Shown: piece by piece, positions 53,692 to 62,815 of the stretch
Layout: each line of letters begins with the position of its first letter
Position numbering within the stretch: the stretch's first letter is position 1
From: Pseudomonas versuta
Lineage (GTDB): Bacteria; Pseudomonadota; Gammaproteobacteria; Pseudomonadales; Pseudomonadaceae
Direction of reading: 5' to 3'
NCBI RefSeq assembly: GCF_001294575.1
Contig: NZ_CP012676.1
Coordinates: 2,542,001-2,606,000 of the forward strand
DNA: 64,000 bases
The notes under the pieces: model-generated
Database searches by the model: none
Told to the model about the DNA's origin: nothing
Seen by the model: the letters and a program-made list of their open reading frames with translations, nothing else
Position numbers and translations under genes: made by a program

Positions 53692-53705
53692 GTAGGCAGT
53701 CCGGC

Positions 53706-54065
53706 TCAGCGCTGGATGATCAGTTCGCGACCCACACGGGCCTCGACTTTGGTGTACTTCCACAGCTTGCTGGTGCCATCGCCGACCGGCGTTGTGCGGA
53801 ACAGGTTGCAGGCGGCATTGACCGTTTCAATGTCCGGCACGTCGGCCAGCAAATAAGTGGTCCAGGGGTAGCCTGTGGAGGGGCCGACCATGCTTTGGTC
53901 ATCGTCCATGTTGCCCAGGACATTGATCCCCGGCAGGTCGGCTATGCCGTTCCACATTTCGCTGAATGCCGCCCAGACCTGCAGTTGCTCTTCTCGCGGC
54001 GCGTCGAAAAAATTCTGGTTGATGCCCATGCAGAACAGGACACGTAATACTTTTTTGTCGCTCAT
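53706..54065 (-). CDS. iacB: Small conserved protein of the iac cluster
   Basis: A 119-residue protein starting MSDKKVLRVLFCMGINQNFF. No catalytic motif is recognisable. It has a ferredoxin-like look: one beta-helix-beta unit FCMGINQNFFDAPREEQLQV to GINVLGNMDDDQ and another TTYLLADVPDIETVNAACNL to KYTKVEARVGRELI, similar in outline to small dimeric alpha+beta barrel proteins. It is placed between iacA (29-bp gap) and iacI (14-bp gap), exactly where iacB lies in iac operons, which is the basis of the name. An ATG four codons upstream (54077) is an alternative start. Confidence 0.8.
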   Translation of the reverse strand: MSDKKVLRVLFCMGINQNFFDAPREEQLQVWAAFSEMWNGIADLPGINVLGNMDDDQSMVGPSTGYPWTTYLLADVPDIETVNAACNLFRTTPVGDGTSKLWKYTKVEARVGRELIIQR

Positions 54066-54094
54066 AAATTCACCCATCCAGGAGAAGTAAAAAA

Positions 54095-55267
54095 TTACAG
54101 GTAGCCGGGCAATGGCTTGTTGCCGAAGAAAATTGCACCGGCGTTCTGATAGGTCATGTCGCCCATGAACGCGTGCTGGGTGATCACCAGGGTGTCGTTG
54201 ACGAAACGTGACAGCGGGCTGCTGCGATAGACCCCGCTCATGCCCGAGAGCATTTGTGCGGTTCGCGCGACCTCAGCGGCGACACGGGTGGCGTGGGTCG
54301 AGGACAGGCGCAGCATGTTGGTCTGCTCCACGGTCACCGCATCACCCGCCAGGACGCTGCTCCAGGCGTCGTCGATGGACTCGTAGAACCAGGCTCTGGC
54401 TGCCCGCAATGAAGCCTCGGCCTTGGCCATTTCTACTTGTGCCAATGGCCGGTCGGACAGCGAAGGCGCGCCGGTCACCGAGATCCGCCCGCTGGCCATG
54501 CCGGCCAGTTCATCCAGTGCCGCACGGGCGACTCCAAGCCCGACCACGGACAACACCTGGGTGGCGAACGACAGCGACGGATAACGGAAGAAAGGCTCGT
54601 CGAGGCTGGACGGGCCGCCGCGGATGAAGGTCCAGTCCTCCGGGACTACTACCCCGTCAATGACCACGTCATGGCTGCCGGTGCCGACCAGGCCGACCAC
54701 ATTCCAGGTTTCCTCGATGCGGACCTTGTCCCGGGGCATAACGGCCAGGCGCGGCAAACCGAGCATGTCGCCTTTTTTTGGCGCAATCCCTACGCCGATC
54801 AACGACGCCCCCATGCAGCCGCTGGAAAATTTCCAACGCCCAACCACTTCCAGGCCGCCCTCAACATAGGCCGCCGGTTGTGGCGGGAAGATGCCGCCAG
54901 CAAACACTACGTCCGGGGAGTCGGCGTAGATTTTCTTGATGGTTTGCAGCGGCAGTGCCGACAGGTAAACCGGGCTCATGCCAAAGCTGGCAACCCAGCC
55001 GGCGGAGCCGTCGGCATGGGCAATCTCTTCAATCATCTGGCAGAACTGGGCGGGCGAGCGCTCATCTCCACCAAAACGCCGGGGCACCAGAGCACGGTAA
55101 ACGCCGAGCTTGCGAAAGCGTTCGATCACGTCCTGGGAGATAAATTTTTGCTGGTCAAATTCTTCAGTTCTGGCCCGCTCGCGAATCTCTGCCAGCAGTT
55201 GCCGGAATTCGTCACCCGCAGTGATCGGCACGCAGGGCTGGTGATTCAGCTCGCCAAGTACAGTCAT
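54095..55267 (-). CDS. iacA: Indole-3-acetate monooxygenase (acyl-CoA dehydrogenase-like flavoprotein)
   Basis: A 390-residue flavoprotein monooxygenase of the HpaB/acyl-CoA-dehydrogenase fold. YRALVPRRFGGDERSPAQFCQM and EEIAHADGSAGWVASFGMSP form the N-terminal part, VEGGLEVVGRWKFSSGCM the middle barrel, and RAARAWFYESIDDAWSSVLA with the terminal QHAFMGDMTYQNAGAIFFG the helical end. With reduced flavin from IacG it hydroxylates IAA, the first step of the pathway. GGAGA stands six bases before ATG 55267. An ATG at 55288 overlaps the iacH stop (ATGA) and is an alternative seven residues longer. Confidence 0.92.
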   Translation of the reverse strand: MTVLGELNHQPCVPITAGDEFRQLLAEIRERARTEEFDQQKFISQDVIERFRKLGVYRALVPRRFGGDERSPAQFCQMIEEIAHADGSAGWVASFGMSPVYLSALPLQTIKKIYADSPDVVFAGGIFPPQPAAYVEGGLEVVGRWKFSSGCMGASLIGVGIAPKKGDMLGLPRLAVMPRDKVRIEETWNVVGLVGTGSHDVVIDGVVVPEDWTFIRGGPSSLDEPFFRYPSLSFATQVLSVVGLGVARAALDELAGMASGRISVTGAPSLSDRPLAQVEMAKAEASLRAARAWFYESIDDAWSSVLAGDAVTVEQTNMLRLSSTHATRVAAEVARTAQMLSGMSGVYRSSPLSRFVNDTLVITQHAFMGDMTYQNAGAIFFGNKPLPGYL

Positions 55268-55284
55268 GGGTTTCTCCAAGGTAT

Positions 55285-56412
55285 TCATACAGATTGCTGT
55301 AGGTTTTCAAGACGGCCAACCAGCTCCCGGGCGACTGCGCACAGCAGTTCGTCCGCGCCTTTGGCGGCGATCAGTTGCAAGCCGACCGGCAGCCCCGAGG
55401 CTCCGACCAGCGGGATGTTTAGGGCCGGATGGCCAGAAAGATTGAATGGCCGCACAAAGGCGGTCATGCCGATGGCGGCGCGGGTGTCGGCGGCATCGCT
55501 AACCCGCAACGGGTAGTCGGGCATGGTGGGCATTGCCAGGATCTGACAATGCTCAAGGGCTGCATCTACCTCAGCAGTGAACTGCAACCGTACTTGCTCG
55601 GCAGCCTCCAGGGCCTGATCCGTTGTGTCTTTGGCACTGAGCAGACGGCCTGCTATGTCCTGACCCACCAAACCGGTTTCCAGCAAGTGGCCGCAGGCAT
55701 TCCAGGTTTCCCTGTTGATGACCACCAGACCAGCGTCATAAGCCGCCTCCATACCGGGTAACTGCATGGTTTGCAGAGCAAAACCAGAGGTCTTCAGCGC
55801 CTGATCAACCGCCGCCTGTACTTCGGAGCCCGCATGAACCGGCACCACGCCCAGGGTGATATTTTCGGTGTCCGGCAAGCTGATGAAGCTCGGGTCGATG
55901 ATTTTCATGGCTTCGATCAGCACGTTCATGTTCCCCGCGAACGGCCCTACGCAGTCCAGCGAGCTGTGGGTCGGCATGACTCCGGCCCGACTGATGCGAC
56001 CCAGGGTGGGCTTAAGGCCGAAGACCCCGCAGCACGCAGCCGGAATGCGCACGGAACCTCCGGTATCGGTGCCCAGGGAAAAGTCGGCAAGGCCCGCCGC
56101 TACAGCCGCTGCAGAGCCACTGGAGGAACCTCCCGGAATCCGCCCCGGGTAACGCGGATTGTCTGCAGTGCCTTGCCACTCATTGATACCGGTGGTGCCA
56201 TATGCCAGTTCATGCAGGCTGGTTTTGCCGAGGATCCGGCAGCCTCTGTCGAGTAATGCCTTCACCACCCGGGCATGTTCGACAGCGGCAGGCGCATCGG
56301 CCAATGCGCGGCTTGACGCACGGGTTGGCCAGCCCGCGATGTCGATAGTGTCTTTCACCATCACCGACAACCCGTCCCCGCCCAATGCCAATTTCTGAAC
56401 CACGATTGTCAT
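55285..56412 (-). CDS. iacH: Amidase-signature family protein of the iac cluster
   Basis: A 375-residue amidase starting MTIVVQKLALGGDGLSVMVK (AGGTGAAGG upstream). The Ser-Ser-Lys triad is readable: Lys in SVMVKDTIDIAG, Ser in PGGSSSGSAAAVAAGLADFS and the nucleophile Ser in GTDTGGSVRIPAACCG. It is the first gene of the iac operon. Amidase-signature enzymes hydrolyse amides such as indole-3-acetamide; in iac clusters IacH is not essential for IAA use and is thought to act on an amide-type intermediate or precursor. Transcription would start in the AT-rich region beyond 56412. Confidence 0.9.
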   Translation of the reverse strand: MTIVVQKLALGGDGLSVMVKDTIDIAGWPTRASSRALADAPAAVEHARVVKALLDRGCRILGKTSLHELAYGTTGINEWQGTADNPRYPGRIPGGSSSGSAAAVAAGLADFSLGTDTGGSVRIPAACCGVFGLKPTLGRISRAGVMPTHSSLDCVGPFAGNMNVLIEAMKIIDPSFISLPDTENITLGVVPVHAGSEVQAAVDQALKTSGFALQTMQLPGMEAAYDAGLVVINRETWNACGHLLETGLVGQDIAGRLLSAKDTTDQALEAAEQVRLQFTAEVDAALEHCQILAMPTMPDYPLRVSDAADTRAAIGMTAFVRPFNLSGHPALNIPLVGASGLPVGLQLIAAKGADELLCAVARELVGRLENLQQSV

Positions 56413-57134
56413 GCCTTCACCTACCTGTCTATCCATTGCGCAGTGCGCTTTGAGCCATGAGCCCGATCGCAAGAGCGAGCCGAACGCCTAAATCTAAAAT
56501 CGTAATAATTACGTGAATTGTCAATTGAATTATCACAAATAAAATAGTGTGTATTTTTGGGACGTTTTTTAATGTTACGCACCGATAACGTGCAGAGCAG
56601 TAACAACCTTGAATGGTTCAAAAGCCAGTAGAACAATTGTTTTTTATCTTTAAAAACAACTAGATACATTATAAAAAACCTATCTAAATGCTTTTGACCG
56701 TAATTTTTATGCCACACCATCGTGGATAAAAAAACGCTCATAAAAAATAAAATACGAAAAATATTCACGTGAAATGTAACGCAATAAACAGCATTTTTTG
56801 CCTCATAAAAACACTGAAAAAAATCGATTAAAACATTTTTATGATTGACTACTGATCCAGATCAAAGCCACGTCACAGCTAATGCCGGCGGTTTTTTTCG
56901 AGGGTGATTGCTCTGCCCTGTCGACAGATTTATTGCGTCACTGACTGCCCCGGGCAAACAGCATCGGGCAGCTGTGATAGCCACCCGCACAGCAAGACCG
57001 CCACAGATTTGTGGCATGCAATCTGCTATCGCCTAGTGGGTCATCGCCCGGCAGGAAAATTCCGTTTCAAAGGCAAAGAGCAAAAACCCACAAACAAAAT
57101 CGCCTCTTGCGTCTGCAACTCTTCGGAGAAATAC
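56413..57134. promoter_or_regulatory. AT-rich divergent promoter region between iacH and the ABC operon
   Basis: This 722-bp stretch has no convincing gene. Roughly 56490-56870 is strikingly AT-rich beside GC-rich neighbours, with many A/T runs, as in promoters bound by nucleoid proteins (MvaT/H-NS type) and MarR regulators. A symmetric GTGA/TCAC dyad lies at 56513-56536. The part from 56880 to 57134 returns to normal composition and is the leader of the binding-protein gene. Two outward promoters are expected: leftward for iacHABICDEFG, rightward for the transporter. Confidence 0.6.
56513..56536. promoter_or_regulatory. Dyad GTGA-N4-TCAATTGA-N4-TCAC, candidate MarR (IacR) operator
   Basis: A 24-bp element symmetric about 56524/56525: outer GTGA and TCAC, inner palindrome TCAATTGA. 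It stands 101 bp before the iacH ATG inside the AT-rich divergent region, a good place for a MarR repressor controlling iac expression. Found by eye; no binding data. Confidence 0.4.
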
Positions 57135-58286
57135 ATGCTCTTCAAGAAAACCGTGTCCACGCTGCTGTTGAGTGCCGCCTGCGTATCCATTGCCCAGGCA
57201 GAAGTAAAAATCGGCGTCATCACTTCTTCCAGCGGGCCCCTCGCACTGGTGGGCTTGCCGCAGAAAAACTCCATAGCACTGCTGCCTGCCAAAGCCGGCG
57301 ATCAGGACGTGACTTACATTGCACTGGATGACGCCAGCGACCCGACAGCTAGCGTCAAAGCGCTGAAGAAGCTGATCAGCGAAGACAACGTCGATGCGAT
57401 CATCGGCCCGAGCGGCTCGCCCAATGCCATGGGCGTGATCCAGTTCGCTGCCGAAGCAGGAGTGCCATTGCTGGCACCGGTAGGGACTGCGTCGGTGGTG
57501 CTGCCGATGAGCAACGACAAGAAGTGGGTATTCAAGACCACGCAGAACGATGAGCTGATCGCCAAGGCGTTATTTCAAAGCATGGGCAAAAAGGGCGTGA
57601 AAACCCTGGGCTTCATCGGCACTGCCGACCCCTACGGTGAAAACTGGGCCAAGGTCGTCGCCACCCTCGCGGCCGAGCACAACATCAAGCTGGTCGCCAC
57701 TGAACGCTTCCAGCGCCAGGACACCTCCGTGACCGGGCAAAGCCTGAAAGTACTTTCACTACGGCCCGATGCTGTCTTGATTGCCGCCCCCGGCAGCGCA
57801 GCTGTCATGCCCCAGACCACCCTGTATGACCAGGGGTATCGCGGTCAGATTTACCAGAGCCATGGCGCCGCACTGCCGGATTTTCTCAAGCTTGGGGGCA
57901 AGAAAGTCGAGGGCACCATCCTCGCCGCCAGCCTGATGCTGGTACTGGACGAGATCCCCGACAGCAACCCTTCAAAGAAGGTCGCCAGCGCCTATGTCGC
58001 CGCCTATGAGAAGCTCAATGGCAGCAAGCCTGCGACTTTCGGGGCCAATACCTATGACGCCGCCCTGCTCCTGGAAAAAGCCATCCCCATTGCCGCCGCC
58101 AGGGCAAAACCGGGCACGCCGGAGTTCCGCAGCGCCCTGCGTGATGCATTGGAGCAAAGTCACGAACTGGCAGGCACCCAAGGGGTATTCAACATGACGC
58201 CCGAAGACCACAGCGGCTTCGATGAGCGCGGGCGCGAGCTTATCCAGGTCAAGAACGGCACCTGGAGCCCGATCAAACCCGAATAA
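57135..58286 (+). CDS. Branched-chain-type ABC binding protein, probable auxin/aromatic acid uptake
   Basis: A 383-residue Peripla_BP_6 protein. The ATG at 57135 has GGAG ten bases upstream and is followed by the signal peptide LFKKTVSTLLLSAACVSIAQ, cleaved before EVKIGV. Mature features: VKIGVITSSSGPLALVG, DDASDPTASVKALKKLISED, VDAIIGPSGSPNAMGV and FIGTADPYGENWAKV. A long upstream in-frame extension is not protein-like. It is the first gene of a plus-strand ABC operon diverging from iacH, so IAA or a related aromatic acid is the likely ligand; inferred from context. Confidence 0.9.
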   Translation: MLFKKTVSTLLLSAACVSIAQAEVKIGVITSSSGPLALVGLPQKNSIALLPAKAGDQDVTYIALDDASDPTASVKALKKLISEDNVDAIIGPSGSPNAMGVIQFAAEAGVPLLAPVGTASVVLPMSNDKKWVFKTTQNDELIAKALFQSMGKKGVKTLGFIGTADPYGENWAKVVATLAAEHNIKLVATERFQRQDTSVTGQSLKVLSLRPDAVLIAAPGSAAVMPQTTLYDQGYRGQIYQSHGAALPDFLKLGGKKVEGTILAASLMLVLDEIPDSNPSKKVASAYVAAYEKLNGSKPATFGANTYDAALLLEKAIPIAAARAKPGTPEFRSALRDALEQSHELAGTQGVFNMTPEDHSGFDERGRELIQVKNGTWSPIKPE

Positions 58287-58376
58287 ATCCCCAACCAGTG
58301 ATCCCGCCCCCCCCCGGGCGGTGCGCCGCATGCCGCAACGCGTTTGCGGCCTCACTACGCAGGAAGAGTCATCACC

Positions 58377-59414
58377 ATGAATTTCCAGATAGCCATGCTG
58401 CTGGGCCAGGACGGGATTACCAACGGTGCGATCTATGCACTGCTGGCGCTGTCGATTCTTCTGGTCTTCACCGTCACCCGCATTTTGCTCATCCCTCAGG
58501 GCGAGTTCGTTACCTATGGCGCCCTGACCATGGCCACCTTGCAGGCCGGTCACCCTACGGCACTGGTCTGGCTGCTGCTGGGCCTGACCTTGCTCGATTG
58601 CGCAGTGGACCTGATCGGCGCCGCGCGCTCCGGTCACCGGCTGCGTTTGCTCAAACGCATCACCCTCAAGCTGGGTTACGCCGTGCTGATGGTGGTGCTG
58701 ATCCGGACCTTGCCGCTGGCCAGTCTGCCAATGGCCATTCAGGCACTGCTGACACTGGCGCTGGTGGTGCCTTTGGGCCCGCTGATTTACCGGCTGGTAT
58801 TCCAGCCGATTGCCTCAGCCAGTTCACTGGTGCTGCTGGTTGTGTCCATCGCCGTTCACGTGAGCATGGTCGGTATTGCCCTATTGCTGTTTGGCCCGGA
58901 AGGCGCACGCACCGAACCCTTTTCCGAGGCCGGCCTGGAACTGGGCCCGGTCACCTTCAACAGCCAGACACTGTGGGTTCTGGTGGTGTCGCTGGTGCTG
59001 ATCATCAGCCTGTACCTGTTCTTTGAGCGCACGCTTTACGGCAAAGCCCTTCGCGCTACCGCGGTCAATCGCATGGGCGCGCGACTGATGGGCATCTCTG
59101 CGACGCTGGCGGGCAAAGCGACCTTTATGCTGGCGTCCTTTATCGGCGCACTGTCGGGCATTCTTATCGCGCCGATCACCACCCTGTACTTCGACTCTGG
59201 TTTCATCATCAGCCTCAAGGGTTTTGTCGGTGCGATCATCGGCGGACTTGCGAGCTATCCCCTGGCCGCCGCGGGCGCTTTGGCGGTGGGCCTGATCGAA
59301 GCGTTTTCGATGTTCTGGGCCAGCACCTATAAAGAAATCATCGTCTTTACCCTGATCATTCCGTTTCTGCTCTGGCGCTCGCTTGCCCAACGTCACGTGG
59401 AGGAAGAGCAATGA
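58377..59414 (+). CDS. ABC transporter permease, LivH type, enlarged
   Basis: A 345-residue permease starting MNFQIAMLLGQDGITNGAIY (AGGAAGAG before the ATG). It has the LivH opening TNGAIYALLALSILLVFTVT, IPQGEFVTYGALTMA in place of NFAQG, the coupling loop YGKALRATAVNRMGARLMGI and GFVGAIIGGLASYPLAAAGAL. It is 50-60 residues longer than usual, the extra part being a loop and helices about residues 65-135 (ARSGHRLRLLKRITLKLGYA). It overlaps the next gene by ATGA. Confidence 0.9.
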   Translation: MNFQIAMLLGQDGITNGAIYALLALSILLVFTVTRILLIPQGEFVTYGALTMATLQAGHPTALVWLLLGLTLLDCAVDLIGAARSGHRLRLLKRITLKLGYAVLMVVLIRTLPLASLPMAIQALLTLALVVPLGPLIYRLVFQPIASASSLVLLVVSIAVHVSMVGIALLLFGPEGARTEPFSEAGLELGPVTFNSQTLWVLVVSLVLIISLYLFFERTLYGKALRATAVNRMGARLMGISATLAGKATFMLASFIGALSGILIAPITTLYFDSGFIISLKGFVGAIIGGLASYPLAAAGALAVGLIEAFSMFWASTYKEIIVFTLIIPFLLWRSLAQRHVEEEQ

Positions 59415-61213
59415 ATCCGCGCTATCTGCTACTCGCTCTGGTGCTGATACTCGGGGTCGCTCCACTGCTGTTACCGCCGTATTACGTGACCCTGCTCAAC
59501 TATATCGGCCTGTACACACTGGTGGTGCTCGGCCTGGTGTTGCTGACCGGGGTGGGCGGCATGACCAGTTTTGGCCAGGCGGCTTTCGTCGGGCTGGGCG
59601 CCTATACCACGGCTTATCTGACGACTGCCGAGCAATTGCCGGCATGGCTGGCATGGGCCGGCGCTTCACCCTGGCTGACACTGGTGGTGGGGATTGCATT
59701 GACCGCGCTGGTAGCTATGGTCCTCGGTGCCATGACCCTGAAACTGTCGGGGCACTACTTGCCGCTGGGCACCATTGCCTGGGGCCTGTCACTGTATTAC
59801 CTGTTCGGCACCCTTGAATCTCTGGGCGGGCATACCGGGGTCAGTGGCCTGCCGTCAATTTCAGTGTTCGGCTATGCACTGGACAAGGGCGAGAAGATTT
59901 ACTACCTGATCTGGGTCGTCCTGGCGCTGGCAATGCTGATCACCCGAAACCTGCTGGACTCTCGGGAAGGCCGGGCGATCCGCGCGCTCAAGGGGGGCCA
60001 GGTCATGGCCGAGTCCATGGGGGTAAACACCTTTCGCTCGAAGATGGTCATTTTTGTCATTTCGGCAGTGTTTGCCGCCCTCTCCGGCTGGCTTTATGCG
60101 CACACCCAGCGCTTCGTCAACCCGACCCCCTTCGGCCTGAACATGGGCATCGATTACCTGTTCATGGCGCTGATCGGCGGGGTTGGCAGCGTCTGGGGGG
60201 CGCTGCTGGGAGCCGGGATTTTAACCATGCTCAAGCAGTGGCTGCAGGACTTGCTCCCGCATCTGCTGGGCAATAATGGCAACTATGAAGCGATCGTCTT
60301 CGGCGTACTGATCGTGCTGCTGATGCAACGCGCACCCGGCGGTCTGTGGCCCATGCTGGTGCGTCTGATGCCCCAGCGGTACAGATCGCGCAAAACCCTG
60401 CCCCCCGAAGCTGCCGATAGCCCGGCGCTGGCACGCCGCCAATTGCCGGAACACGGTCAGCTCATTCTGCAGGCGCGTAACGTGACCCGGCGTTTTGGCG
60501 GGCTGGTGGCCAACAACGACATGAACCTGGAAGTGCATGCCGGGGAAATCCTGGCACTGATCGGCCCCAACGGTGCAGGCAAGAGCACCATGTTCAATCA
60601 GCTGTCCGGGGTCGACACTCCTACCTCCGGCGATGTGCTGTTCATGGGCCAGAAAATCAATGGCACAACGTCTCGCAAAGTCGCAGCACTGGGCATGAGC
60701 CGCACCTTCCAGCATGTGAAGCTGTTACCGACCATGAGCGTGCTGGAGAACGTCGCCATTGGCGCCCACTTGCGTGGCAGCAAAGGCGTAGTGGCAGCAG
60801 CGCTGCATCTGGATCGACAGGAAGAATGCCGCTTGCTTAACGAAGCCAGACATCAGCTACAACGTGTCGGTCTGGGTGAATTCTTATATGAAGAAGCCGG
60901 CAGCCTGGCGCTCGGTCAACAACGGATTCTGGAGATTGCCCGCGCCCTGTGCGCCGACCCGTGCCTGTTGCTGCTGGATGAACCTGCTGCAGGGCTGCGC
61001 CTGAAAGAGAAAGAGGCACTAGGGATTTTGCTCAGCCGCTTGCGCAGCGAGGGCATGGCGATCTTGCTGGTGGAACACGACATGGATTTCGTCATGGGGC
61101 TGGTGGACCGGGTGGTGGTAATGGAGTTTGGTCAGCGCATCGCTCAAGGCTTGCCTGAAGAGGTGCAAAAAGACCCGGTGGTACTTGAAGCCTATCTTGG
61201 AGGAGCAGAGTGA
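59411..61213 (+). CDS. LivM permease - LivG ATPase fusion
   Basis: A 600-residue fusion. Residues about 1-320 are Liv[58 protein letters not shown] and [20 protein letters not shown]. About 350-600 is a LivG-type ATPase: Walker [19 protein letters not shown], signature [16 protein letters not shown], Walker [21 protein letters not shown]-loop [10 protein letters not shown]. All ATPase motifs are intact, unlike the first ATPase of the triple fusion at 11375. The stop overlaps the start of the LivF gene (TGATG). Confidence 0.92.
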   Translation: MNPRYLLLALVLILGVAPLLLPPYYVTLLNYIGLYTLVVLGLVLLTGVGGMTSFGQAAFVGLGAYTTAYLTTAEQLPAWLAWAGASPWLTLVVGIALTALVAMVLGAMTLKLSGHYLPLGTIAWGLSLYYLFGTLESLGGHTGVSGLPSISVFGYALDKGEKIYYLIWVVLALAMLITRNLLDSREGRAIRALKGGQVMAESMGVNTFRSKMVIFVISAVFAALSGWLYAHTQRFVNPTPFGLNMGIDYLFMALIGGVGSVWGALLGAGILTMLKQWLQDLLPHLLGNNGNYEAIVFGVLIVLLMQRAPGGLWPMLVRLMPQRYRSRKTLPPEAADSPALARRQLPEHGQLILQARNVTRRFGGLVANNDMNLEVHAGEILALIGPNGAGKSTMFNQLSGVDTPTSGDVLFMGQKINGTTSRKVAALGMSRTFQHVKLLPTMSVLENVAIGAHLRGSKGVVAAALHLDRQEECRLLNEARHQLQRVGLGEFLYEEAGSLALGQQRILEIARALCADPCLLLLDEPAAGLRLKEKEALGILLSRLRSEGMAILLVEHDMDFVMGLVDRVVVMEFGQRIAQGLPEEVQKDPVVLEAYLGGAE

Positions 61214-62004
61214 TGAACATGTCTTTTGTGCCGCAACCCTCTGCGGACAATCTGTGTGCCAACCCGGTGTTGGAGATCAAGGACCTGAGCGTTGCCTATG
61301 GCAAGGTCGAGGCGCTGAGCGGTGCCAGCCTGCGGGTTGGCCAGGGCCAGATCGTGACGGTGATCGGACCCAACGGCGCAGGCAAGACGACACTGCTGTC
61401 AGCCATCATGGGGGTGCTCGGCTCCCGGGGGCAGGTCAACTTCGACGGCAGCCTGGAAGCAGTGCCTCAAGTTGAAGTGATGGTGTCTCGCGGACTGGGC
61501 CTGGTGCCGGAGAAGCGCGAACTGTTCACCAGCATGAGTGTGGCCGACAACCTGCTGCTCGGGGCGTTTGCCAGGCATCGGCGGGGCGAGCGCGATCACG
61601 CGACTACCCAGGCGCAAATCTATGAGTTGTTTCCGCGGCTCTGGGAGCGTCGCGAGCAACTGGCGGGCACCCTGTCCGGTGGCGAACGGCAGATGCTCGC
61701 CGTCGGCCGGGCATTGATGGCCAAGCCCAGGCTGCTGATGCTGGACGAACCGAGTCTGGGCCTGGCCCCTCTGATTACCCGGGAGATTTTCCGCATCATC
61801 ACGGCGCTACGCCAACAAGGGGTATCGATCCTGCTAGTGGAGCAAAATGCCCGTGCTGCGTTACGGGTCGCGGACTATGCCTATGTGCTGGAAACCGGCC
61901 AGATCGCCATGCAAGGGCCCGCCAGCGAACTGGCCGACGACCCTCGAGTGATCGAGGCGTATCTGGGACTGGCCAGCAAGCACCAGGAGATGCTCGCGAA
62001 CTGA
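61213..62004 (+). CDS. ABC transporter ATPase, LivF type
   Basis: A 263-residue ATPase starting [15 protein letters not shown] (ATG at 61213, GGAG seven bases upstream; a GTG one codon earlier is possible). Walker A is [18 protein letters not shown], signature [19 protein letters not shown], Walker [15 protein letters not shown], and the LivF-typical Gln in [21 protein letters not shown] replaces the H-loop His. It completes the second branched-chain-type transporter of the window. Confidence 0.93.
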   Translation: MNMSFVPQPSADNLCANPVLEIKDLSVAYGKVEALSGASLRVGQGQIVTVIGPNGAGKTTLLSAIMGVLGSRGQVNFDGSLEAVPQVEVMVSRGLGLVPEKRELFTSMSVADNLLLGAFARHRRGERDHATTQAQIYELFPRLWERREQLAGTLSGGERQMLAVGRALMAKPRLLMLDEPSLGLAPLITREIFRIITALRQQGVSILLVEQNARAALRVADYAYVLETGQIAMQGPASELADDPRVIEAYLGLASKHQEMLAN

Positions 62005-62047
62005 GTGAGGCCGGGCTCAGCCGGTATGCCTGAACCTGTAGACCGGC

Positions 62048-62070
62048 TGTGCGGTGCGCTTCACCGCACA
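62048..62070. terminator. Hairpin after the ABC operon
   Basis: TGTGCGGTG and CACCGCACA pair perfectly (9 bp) around a 5-base loop, 43 bases after the LivF stop and upstream of the MarR gene. No T-run follows; it may end the transporter transcript or separate it from iacR. Confidence 0.45.
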
Positions 62071-62213
62071 ATGCCCTGACCCCGCCCGGGTCCGATCCCG
62101 GCAACGCGGACCTGCGCCGTCAGGTGCAGCCAAGCTATCGATCCAGTCGACAGCCTGCGCTCAATCCCCTATAAATCTCTTCTCATTCGCTAACACCAAG
62201 TCGAACTCTCTGC

Positions 62214-62690
62214 ATGATCACCCCGAAAAAACGTCTCAGCCGATACAATCCCGCCAGCGAGAATTTCAAAAAGGAAGAATTCCCGTTTTACTGGCTTGCT
62301 CGTTTGCATGGCCGTTACTCCCAGGCCATGGAAAAAGCCCTGAAGAAAATCGACATGGATATCCCGCGCTGGCGAATCCTGTTCATTCTCAAGGACAACG
62401 GCGAATCGAGCATTTCCGAGATTTCCATACATGCGATCGCGAAAATGTCGACCATCACCAAGATTGTCTATCGCATGAAAGCTGACGGCCTGATTGACAC
62501 CAACCCGTGCCCCAGCGACGGCCGTGTGACCCAGGTATCCCTGACTGAGACTGGCCGTCAGACCATCGAGAAAATCCAGGTATCCACCAGCGATATCTTC
62601 AAGAACAGCTTCAAAGGCCTGACCGAAGCGCAGATCACCCGACTCAACGGCATGCTGGAAACGATCTTCAACAACTTGCCGCAGGATTGA
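62214..62690 (+). CDS. iacR: MarR-family regulator of the iac cluster
   Basis: A 158-residue MarR protein. The N-terminal helix has EEFPFYWLARLHGRYSQAME. The winged helix is IPRWRILFILKDNGESSISE, ISIHAIAKMSTITKIVYRMK, ADGLIDTNPCPSDGRVTQVS (wing with DGR), and a C-terminal dimer helix GLTEAQITRLNGMLETIFNN follows. MarR proteins usually repress until an aromatic acid binds. Its place between the transporter operon and catA, next to iacHABICDEFG, matches iacR. The AT-rich region and its dyad at 56513 are the likely target. No clear ribosome site was seen. Confidence 0.88.
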   Translation: MITPKKRLSRYNPASENFKKEEFPFYWLARLHGRYSQAMEKALKKIDMDIPRWRILFILKDNGESSISEISIHAIAKMSTITKIVYRMKADGLIDTNPCPSDGRVTQVSLTETGRQTIEKIQVSTSDIFKNSFKGLTEAQITRLNGMLETIFNNLPQD

Positions 62691-62754
62691 TCCCGCTCAG
62701 CGCTGGTCAGCCCACCTCCTTGAATCCCATACAGCCCGGCCACTGACCACAACG

Positions 62755-62792
62755 CAAAAAACCACGGGCTAAACCTGAGGTTTATCCCGTGG
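62755..62792 (-). terminator. Rho-independent terminator of the cat genes
   Basis: CCACGGG-C-TAAACC and GGTTTA-T-CCCGTGG form a stem with one mismatch and a TGA loop (62762-62792). On the minus strand it is followed by a run of six T (complement of 62756-62761). It lies 24 bp past the catA stop. Confidence 0.85.
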
Positions 62793-62815
62793 CCCGACCC
62801 CGTACTTTGACGCGG

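Noticed and set aside
56421..56768. A 115-codon minus-strand reading frame across the AT-rich region
   Set aside because: It overlaps the iacH leader and start, has low-complexity Phe/Asn/Arg-rich text, no ribosome site and no recognisable domain. Long frames arise by chance where composition changes.
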